64,000 bases of DNA, from positions 992,001 through 1,056,000 of the forward strand of contig NZ_JAPEPJ010000002.1 of NCBI RefSeq assembly GCF_026340255.1, written 5' to 3'. Below the pieces are notes generated by a model. It ran no database searches, was not told where the DNA came from, and saw only the letters and a program-made list of their open reading frames with translations. A program made the translations under genes and the position numbers. Source of the DNA: Streptomyces sp. NBC_01408. GTDB taxonomy: Bacteria > Actinomycetota > Actinomycetes > Streptomycetales > Streptomycetaceae. Below, in pieces: positions 59,009-64,000 of the stretch (within the stretch, counting starts at the first letter, position 1; every line of letters begins with the position of its first letter).

Positions 59009-60864
59009 GCGGCCACGACCGGTACGCACCGCGGGACGGGCACGGTGCGCCCCGCTCCCTCGCCGACTTCCTGGACCGGGCGGGCGTCCGCGACCGCTAC
59101 CCGCACTACGACCTGGGCGCCGCCGAGGTCCGGCTGCTGCGCGCGCCGCACGCACCCGTCACCACGGCCCGTACCCGCCGCTCGTACGGCTGGAGCGACC
59201 CCGCCCGGGACTGCCCGCTCGACGCCGAACGGGCCCGGCGCGACCTCAAGGCCGCCTGCCTGGCCTGCGTGTGCTCGCCCAAGGCCGGGGCGCAGCTCGG
59301 CTCCTTCGTCGCCCACGCGCACACCGACCTGGCCGGAGCGGTCGTCTTCGGCTGCCTGCTGCACCTGGCGGGGCTGCGCGAGGGCGCCCGGTTCTGGTGG
59401 CAGTTCGCCGCCGGTTCCGGCAGCCCGTGGACCGCCTCGGCGGCCTACTGCCTCTTCCTGGACCACTCCCGCCGCGGCGAGCACCACGACGCCCGGCTCT
59501 GGGCCCGTGAGCTGGGCCGACGCGGTTTCCGGCCGAGCGGCCGGCGCGACCTGCGGGAGGTCCGGCTGTGCGCCCAGGCATCCGTCCTGCGCCACGTCGC
59601 CCAGCTCGACGATCCCGACCTGGGCCCGGTGCCGCTGCCCAGGCCGGGGCTGCCCGGGGTGCTGGCCGCGTTCCGGCCCCCGCCCGCCGCCGTGCCGACG
59701 GCCGCGCCCCGGCCGGCCGCCGGCCCGCTGCGCCACCCCGCGCTGACGGCGGCGGCCCGCGGCACCGTCGTCCAGGGCGGGACCGGCGAGGCCCTGGCGG
59801 AGGCCCGCCGCGCGCTGGCCGTCGTACGGGTCCTGGAACGGCATCCGCTGGGGGTGCGGGCCGTCCAGCTGGGGCGGGAGTCCGGCCTCGCCGGGGCGGA
59901 ACTCCGGCCCCTGCTGGGGATGCTGTGCGAGGAGGAGTACGCGTACCGCCCCTGCGCCGGGGTGTACGCGCCGGGCCCGGCCCTCGGCCGGCTCGCCGCG
60001 CCCGGCGGCAGCGGCCTGGCGGGCCAGCTCCAGCGCACCCTGGCCCTGGCGCGGGACAGCGCCGGGGCGGCGGTGTACCTGAGCCGGTACGCCGGGGGCG
60101 AGGTCCGCATCACGCAGATGGCCGACGGGCCAGGGACCCCTCCGGTACGGGAGTGGGTGGACTTCCGGGCGGCCGCGCACGCCAGCGCGGTCGGCAAGTG
60201 CCTGCTGACCCAGCTCGACCACGACGGCCGCGCCGACCACGTGGCCCGGCACCGGACCGCCCGGCTGACCCCGCACACCATCACCGACAGCCGGGCCCTG
60301 TTCAGCGCCCTGGACGCGGTGGCCCCGGGTGCGCCCGTGTTCGACCTGCGCGAGTACGCGCCCGGGGTCGTGTGCTCCGCGGTGCCGATCGCCACCGGCG
60401 ACGCCGCCGGGAGCCTCGCGCTCTCCCTGCCCGCCGTCCACGCCCACCGGCTGCCCGCGGCCACCGTGGCGCTGCGCCGCAAGGCCGTCCCGGTGCTCCT
60501 CGCCCTGCTCCTCAGCGGCGCGATCCCGCCGGACGTCCCGGCCGCCCCGACCGCGCCGGATCCGCTTGCGGCCGGGCCCCCGTCACCCCTGTCCGGGGCC
60601 GAGCCCGCGTCCGCACGCGCGCGGGCGCCGGTCACCCCGGAGACCCTGCGCCACCTGCGCCGGCTCTTCCGTACCCCGCACACCGGCGCCGCCACGCCGT
60701 CCGACGGCCCCCATCTGGTCAGCGACAGCGCGGCCGCGGCGGCCTACCTCTTCGACGCCGCCCCGCCCACCGGTCAGCCGCGACTGTCCCTCCCGCACAC
60801 CTTCACCGAGGTCGCTCCGGGCAGCCTGACGGCGCCGGACGGCCTGGTGGTCCTGCATACGTGA
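59005..60864 (+). CDS. IclR-type regulator with long N-terminal extension, paired with sigma factor
   Basis: 619-aa protein. Residues about 265-325 look like an IclR winged helix (VVRVLERHPLGVRAVQLGRE, LRPLLGMLCEEEYAYR) and about 335-505 like the IclR effector domain (REWVDFRAAAHASAVGKCLL, PHTITDSRALFSALDAV, EYAPGVVCSAVPI). An N-terminal block of about 260 residues is Cys/Trp-containing and not recognised; the C-terminal about 100 residues are Ala/Pro-rich. It overlaps the sigma factor gene by ATGA, so the pair is co-translated. It may switch the sigma factor on ligand binding. It overlaps the convergent antiporter gene by 62 nt. Confidence 0.75.
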   Translation: MSGHDRYAPRDGHGAPRSLADFLDRAGVRDRYPHYDLGAAEVRLLRAPHAPVTTARTRRSYGWSDPARDCPLDAERARRDLKAACLACVCSPKAGAQLGSFVAHAHTDLAGAVVFGCLLHLAGLREGARFWWQFAAGSGSPWTASAAYCLFLDHSRRGEHHDARLWARELGRRGFRPSGRRDLREVRLCAQASVLRHVAQLDDPDLGPVPLPRPGLPGVLAAFRPPPAAVPTAAPRPAAGPLRHPALTAAARGTVVQGGTGEALAEARRALAVVRVLERHPLGVRAVQLGRESGLAGAELRPLLGMLCEEEYAYRPCAGVYAPGPALGRLAAPGGSGLAGQLQRTLALARDSAGAAVYLSRYAGGEVRITQMADGPGTPPVREWVDFRAAAHASAVGKCLLTQLDHDGRADHVARHRTARLTPHTITDSRALFSALDAVAPGAPVFDLREYAPGVVCSAVPIATGDAAGSLALSLPAVHAHRLPAATVALRRKAVPVLLALLLSGAIPPDVPAAPTAPDPLAAGPPSPLSGAEPASARARAPVTPETLRHLRRLFRTPHTGAATPSDGPHLVSDSAAAAAYLFDAAPPTGQPRLSLPHTFTEVAPGSLTAPDGLVVLHT

Positions 60865-62107
60865 CGGGAGCACCCTTGGCCCGCGACCCGCGCCGCACCA
60901 GGATCAGGAGCGGCTGGGTCAGGACCGTCGTGGCCAGGGCCATCAGCACGAGCACGGTGTACAGGGGTCCGGATACCAGCCCGGCCTGCAGACCGGCGTT
61001 GAGCACGATCAGCTCGGTGAGCCCCCGCGTGCTCAGCAGCACCCCGATGGTGCGGGCGTCGTCGCGCCCCACCCCGCAGAGCCGCGCCGCGCCCCACCCG
61101 CTGCCCACCTTGACGAGCACGGCGAGCAGGGTGACCGCCACCAGGGCGGTCAGACCCGAGCCGTCCAGCCCCCCGACGGCGACGTTGCTGCCCGAGACCA
61201 CGAAGAAGAAGGGCAGCAGCAGGCCCGAGACCTCGGTGAGCGGTCGCACCAGGCCCGGGTCGAGGGTGCCGCCCGCCTCGCGCGGAACCACCACTCCGGC
61301 CAGCAGGGCACCGAAGATCACGTGGAGGCCGAGGGCACTGGTCACCCAGGCGGAGGCGCAGGCGAAGCCCACCAGTACGGCCGCCCGGTACGAGGCGTCC
61401 CGTGCGCGGCGCCACAGCAGCCGGCGCAGCAGCGGCCGGGCCCCGAGCAGCATCGCGGCGGTGAAGAGCAGGACGAGGAGCAGCCGCAGCGCCCAGTGGG
61501 GCCCGTCGTGGCCGCCGGCATCGATCAGGGCGCCGATGAGCACCGTCCAGCCCATGACGTCGACGAGTCCGGCGGCGGACAGGGCGATCACCCCGGGCAG
61601 CGACCCGGTCAGCCCGTTCTCCCGCACGACGGCGGTGAGGACGGGTACCGCGGTGATGGAGAGGGCCACGCCCAGGAACAGCACGGCGGAGACCGGCATC
61701 CCGGTCGGCGCACCGAGCCGTACGAGCTCCTCCCGGAAGAGCAGGGCGGCTCCGGTACCGGCGGCCAGGGGCACGAGGAACGCCGCGAGGGAGACCGTCA
61801 CCACGGTGCGCGCCCGCCGCTTGAGGATCGAGAGGTCCAGCTCGTAGCCCACGGCGAACAGGAAGACGACCAGGGCGAGTTGGGACAGCGCGTTGAGCAT
61901 GGGGGCGATCTCGGGCGGGAACAGCCTGCGCGCCGCGCCCGGCGCGAGGGCGCCGAGCAGGGTCGGCCCCAGGGCGATTCCGGCGACGAGCTGCCCCACG
62001 ATCACCGGCTGCCGCAGCCACCGCGCACAGCGCCCCGCGGCATGGGCGACGACCATGACGACGGCCGAGGCGCCGACGAAGTGCGTGACCATCGCGTCCG
62101 GGCTCAT
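60803..62107 (-). CDS. CPA2-type cation/proton antiporter
   Basis: 434-aa membrane protein with about 12 helices. Landmarks: RQPVIVGQLVAGIALGPTLL (helix 2-3), VFLFAVGYELDLSILKRRAR, SITAVPVLTAVVRENGL, and LLLPFFFVVSGSNVAVGGLD, with STRGLTELIVLN near the C-terminus, characteristic of Na+/H+ (or K+/H+) exchangers. Only the membrane domain is present; no TrkA-type regulatory domain. AGGGGG lies 5 nt before the ATG. It runs convergently into the IclR-type gene and overlaps its 3' end by 62 nt, which could cause mutual interference of transcription. Confidence 0.9.
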   Translation of the reverse strand: MSPDAMVTHFVGASAVVMVVAHAAGRCARWLRQPVIVGQLVAGIALGPTLLGALAPGAARRLFPPEIAPMLNALSQLALVVFLFAVGYELDLSILKRRARTVVTVSLAAFLVPLAAGTGAALLFREELVRLGAPTGMPVSAVLFLGVALSITAVPVLTAVVRENGLTGSLPGVIALSAAGLVDVMGWTVLIGALIDAGGHDGPHWALRLLLVLLFTAAMLLGARPLLRRLLWRRARDASYRAAVLVGFACASAWVTSALGLHVIFGALLAGVVVPREAGGTLDPGLVRPLTEVSGLLLPFFFVVSGSNVAVGGLDGSGLTALVAVTLLAVLVKVGSGWGAARLCGVGRDDARTIGVLLSTRGLTELIVLNAGLQAGLVSGPLYTVLVLMALATTVLTQPLLILVRRGSRAKGAPVTYAGPPGRPAPSGCPERPR

Positions 62108-62648
62108 GGGACCCCCTGCGGGCGGGACGGGGACGGGCCCGGCCGAGTATGACGCCCGCGGGACGCGCACCCGCATCGCTTCCGGTGAACGGCCCGGGAC
62201 TTCCGGAACTGCATTCCACGGACCTGGCGTTTCTCGGTGTTCCGGACCGGTGTTGGTCACACGTCGGTCACACGGCCAACCGGTCCAGCTCGGGGCAAGG
62301 CGGAAGGCTCCGAGACCCTGCCCCGCCATGTCCGGTGACCGTTCTGGCGCAATCGAACAGCGCCAGACGGCGGTCGCTTCCGAAGTGGTGAACATCTGCT
62401 GTCCGTGCGCAGAGAACTCCGTGATCGCGGATGCTCGTGCCCATCTGGTACCGGACCCCACCCACCCCGTCGAAGCCTTGGGATCGACAGAGCGCCGCGT
62501 CCTCACACCGCACCGATCCGGCGGAATTCATGTGTAGCCCGGGGGAACAAGGACGAGAGGATGCCCGACTGCAGCTCGCGGACGGCTCTATGTGTACCCG
62601 TGACGCTTCCAAGCGGGCGGTTCTCTGTGCCTGATGACGGGCGTCAAT
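62108..62648. other. Non-coding stretch beside a possible element scar, 541 nt
   Basis: No gene supported. It contains GGTCACACG twice with 11-bp spacing at 62255-62274, and short ATG frames near 62528 (34 codons) and 62561 with an AGAGG before the latter. Their products are Cys- and Arg-rich and not convincing. The leftward antiporter promoter must lie near its left end. Confidence 0.4.
62251..62274. repeat. GGTCAC direct repeat, left copy
   Basis: TGTTGGTCAC at 62251-62260 followed by a second GGTCACACG at 62266-62274. The same TGTTGGTCAC decamer with a second GGTCACG occurs beside the tRNA at 63377-63399. Such repeats resemble arm-type binding sites of tyrosine integrases. Confidence 0.4.
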
Positions 62649-63233
62649 TCAAGGAAGGCACGGAACGAGCTCCAGCCAGGCTCGCGTCGCCCGGAAGGCA
62701 GGGTCGTCACCCTCCAGGAGCGTGCGGAGGGGAAGCAGCGGAGTCAGCATGTTCTTGATCCGGCGTAGTTGCAGCATCTGATCCCGCGGTGCTGATTCCC
62801 ACCCTTCGGCGAGCCGCGCGCCTGCCTCCAGCGGCACTCCCACGTTCTGCAGGATCTCTGAGCAGAGAGCGGGAAGGTCCCGAGCCGCATCCGCGTCACT
62901 CACCCCGAACTCCCGGATCATGTAGGCACGCACGTTGGCAGAATCGGCCATCGCCTGCTGTGGCGTCTGGCTCAGCTCCTTTCTTGAGATTGCGGAGAGA
63001 GCGAGGCGACCCCAGCGGAGCCTTGTTTCGTCTGAGAAACCAGGGGACTGCATGCCGCCGACGGCGAAATCGCGCAACTGTTCCCAGTGCTCCAGGGAGC
63101 AGGCCCTCGCTTCGGTTGTCAGCAGGTACCGTTCCAGGTCCTCCAGCGAAGAACCGAGGAACCGGCGCCCGCTCCCGTGGCAGCCGCGCGTCTCAGGGGA
63201 ACGGTCAGAGGATGGGGACTCCGGCACGTTCAA
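62649..63233 (-). CDS. Orphan helical protein next to tRNA-Leu
   Basis: 194-aa protein, mostly helical, with a disordered start (MNVPESPSSDRSPETRG), then FLGSSLEDLERYLLTTEARA, and QMLQLRRIKNMLTPLLPLRT near the end. Not recognised. Its base composition is noticeably less GC-rich than its neighbours, suggesting foreign origin. Start is uncertain: TTG 63233 has GAAGG, GTG 63227 has GGGAG. It begins inside the end of a truncated gene remnant (63205-63298). Position beside a tRNA gene supports horizontal acquisition. Confidence 0.65.
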   Translation of the reverse strand: MNVPESPSSDRSPETRGCHGSGRRFLGSSLEDLERYLLTTEARACSLEHWEQLRDFAVGGMQSPGFSDETRLRWGRLALSAISRKELSQTPQQAMADSANVRAYMIREFGVSDADAARDLPALCSEILQNVGVPLEAGARLAEGWESAPRDQMLQLRRIKNMLTPLLPLRTLLEGDDPAFRATRAWLELVPCLP

Positions 63234-63298
63234 ACGCTCCCTTCCCGATGATGATGTCGGCCTGACCCACCGCCGTCTCCGGGATGCTCCGCTGTGAA
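63205..63298 (-). pseudogene. 3' remnant of a truncated gene beside the tRNA
   Basis: The minus-strand frame from about 63298 encodes SQRSIPETAVGQADIIIGKG followed by AFERAGVPIL and a stop at 63205. The codon use and amino-acid pattern look genuine, but there is no start codon before the tRNA terminator. It overlaps the orphan gene start by 29 nt, as in an operon. It probably is what remains of a gene cut by deletion at the tRNA locus. Confidence 0.35.
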
Positions 63299-63376
63299 CT
63301 GTCTACGCCACTACCGGCGTGCGGCGCAGGGCGGCTCTGAGCCTGTCCGCCGTGCTGTAGGGCAAGATCGCTGGGC

Positions 63377-63399
63377 TGTTGGTCACGTGGTTGGTCACG
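63377..63399. repeat. GGTCAC direct repeat, right copy
   Basis: TGTTGGTCAC at 63377-63386 followed by TTGGTCACG at 63391-63399, 48 nt from the tRNA 3' end. It mirrors the copy at 62251-62274 and could mark the attachment region of an integrated element. Confidence 0.4.
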
Positions 63400-63418
63400 C
63401 CACAGCCAGGCAAAGCAA

Positions 63419-63444
63419 AAGAACCCCACCGAAGTGGGGTTCTT
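63419..63444 (-). terminator. tRNA-Leu terminator
   Basis: AAGAACCCCAC-CGAA-GTGGGGTTCTT, an 11-bp stem followed on the minus strand by TTTGCTTTG. It directly follows the tRNA 3' end. Confidence 0.85.
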
Positions 63445-63446
63445 GC

Positions 63447-63534
63447 TGGTGTCCGAGGGGGGACTTGAACCCCCACGCCCGATAAAGGGCACTAGCACCT
63501 CAAGCTAGCGCGTCTGCCATTCCGCCACCCGGAC
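63447..63534 (-). tRNA. tRNA-Leu (anticodon GAG)
   Basis: 88-nt gene including encoded CCA (63447-63449). Acceptor arms GTCCGGG and CTCGGAC pair with one G-T. The anticodon loop TTGAGGT between CTAGC and GCTAG gives GAG, reading CUC/CUU Leu codons. The long variable arm (TGCCCTTTATCGGGCG) confirms a class II tRNA, and GGTTCAAGTCC is the T-loop. Its 3' side is an attractive integration site for mobile elements. Confidence 0.96.
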
Positions 63535-63662
63535 TAGGTGGTCGACCCCGGTTTCCCGCGGCGACATGGACAACAATAGCAAAGGATCGGCGGGGTCCCG
63601 ACCACATTTTCGCTCGGCCGCAGTCCCGCCACGCCGCGCTGACCTGCACGCATGCACAGCAC

Positions 63663-63693
63663 GACGCCGCGAGACGGATCGTCTCGCGGCGTC
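63663..63693. terminator. Strong hairpin after ketoacyl synthase gene
   Basis: 14-bp perfect stem (63663-63676 and 63680-63693) with loop GAT. It is 84 nt downstream of the leftward ketoacyl synthase stop and upstream of the tRNA. Confidence 0.7.
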
Positions 63694-63749
63694 TGGCGGG
63701 CTTCGGCGGCGCCCCCGGCGGCCAACCCGCCCAGGGCTCAGGGGCGTCG

Positions 63750-63776
63750 GCCGGACGGCGGGCCGTGCGGTCCGGC
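63750..63776 (-). terminator. Hairpin directly after the ketoacyl synthase stop
   Basis: GCCGGAC (63750-63756) pairs with GTCCGGC (63770-63776); it abuts the stop codon. Possibly part of a double terminator together with the hairpin at 63663-63693. Confidence 0.45.
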
Positions 63777-64000
63777 TCAGGGGCAGCGGATGACCTGGCC
63801 CGCGTACGAGAGGTTGCCGCCGAAGCCGAAGAGCAGGACCGGGGCCCCGGAGGGGATCTCGCCGCGCTCGACCAGCTTGGACAGGGCCATCGGGATGCTG
63901 GCGGCCGAGGTGTTGCCGGAGTCGACCACGTCGCGGGCGACGACTGCGTTGACCGCGCCGATCTTCTGGGCGAGCGGCTCGATGATCCGCAGGTTGGCCT
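63777..64000 (-). CDS. 3-oxoacyl-ACP synthase III-type protein (5' end cut by window)
   Basis: C-terminal 74 residues of a FabH-like thiolase-fold enzyme; the start is beyond the window. The sequence ANLRIIEPLAQKIG follows the position of the catalytic His motif (HQAN), and DSGNTSAASIPMALSKLVE contains the catalytic Asn. The end, LLFGFGGNLSYAGQVIRC, is characteristic of KAS III. It could start fatty-acid synthesis or be a pathway-specific member. The gene ends 242 nt from the tRNA-Leu gene with hairpins in between. Confidence 0.88.
   Translation of the reverse strand, partial: ANLRIIEPLAQKIGAVNAVVARDVVDSGNTSAASIPMALSKLVERGEIPSGAPVLLFGFGGNLSYAGQVIRCP

Overview
The window is a chromosomal segment of a high-GC actinomycete, almost certainly a Streptomyces. 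The evidence is the very GC-rich third codon positions, GTG/TTG starts, ATGA/GTGA gene overlaps, leaderless TAGCCT-type promoters, an SsgA-like sporulation protein, a WhiB protein, DUF5753-type XRE regulators, an M1 peptidase and a secreted sphingomyelinase, and GGGGC-GGA-GCCCC intergenic hairpins. No replication origin, complete prophage, insertion sequence or CRISPR array is visible. The ends cut an SCO6745-family gene (left, 3' end missing) and a ketoacyl-ACP synthase III-type gene (right, 5' end missing).

Layout. 1-4.7 kb: SCO6745-like protein, secreted M1 metallopeptidase, MpaB/DUF2236 oxygenase, secreted sphingomyelin phosphodiesterase. 4.7-7.2 kb: a small regulatory island (XRE-DUF5753, DUF6879 and a small protein, divergent from three short genes, two of which carry indels). 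7.2-10.6 kb: long-chain acyl-CoA synthetase divergent from a MerR regulator, then a maltokinase-cap protein. 10.7-17.6 kb: one leftward fatty-acid catabolism operon (alpha-methylacyl-CoA racemase, F420 oxidoreductase, acyl-CoA dehydrogenase, thiolase, FadB-type protein), ending in a 24-bp minisatellite. 17.7-26.1 kb: YjbR protein, trans-acting enoyl reductase-like protein, endonuclease V, YciI protein, a repeat-rich spacer, Asp-box secreted protein, SsgA-like protein, ABC-F ATPase and acyl-ACP desaturase behind two tandem palindromic operators. 26.1-28.8 kb: a four-gene WXG100-type module whose large substrate gene is frameshifted. 28.8-31.4 kb: WhiB and divergent NHEJ polymerase/ligase genes. 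31.4-40.7 kb: two flavoproteins, XRE-cupin and Nudix genes, GPP34, a DHA2 exporter with a C-terminal extension, a GH4 glycosidase and an XRE-MmyB regulator. 40.9-43.4 kb: an XRE / HExxH peptidase / MAB_1171c membrane-protein cassette. 43.4-50.1 kb: DUF4239, P450, DoxX, M20 dipeptidase and a two-component system.

50.1-56.1 kb is the most unusual block: a leftward operon in which one polypeptide joins a Hanks-type Ser/Thr kinase to a DHA2 transporter, followed by two proteins each built from two YbjQ-like repeats and a small conserved protein. 56.3-62.1 kb: methionyl-tRNA synthetase with a highly structured 5' leader that contains a T-box-like core, a sigma factor overlapping an IclR-type protein with long extensions, and a cation/proton antiporter. 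62.1-64 kb: an orphan gene, a truncated gene remnant and repeated GGTCAC motifs next to tRNA-Leu(GAG), which looks like the scar of an integrated element, then the ketoacyl synthase III end.

Functionally the window is rich in acyl-CoA and lipid metabolism: activation by the synthetase, racemisation and beta-oxidation by the 10.7-17.6 kb operon, and desaturation. It also has many one-component regulators paired with their targets. Three single-gene frameshift situations (6.88, 6.98-7.05 and 27.08 kb) could be real decay or base-calling errors and should be read with that in mind.
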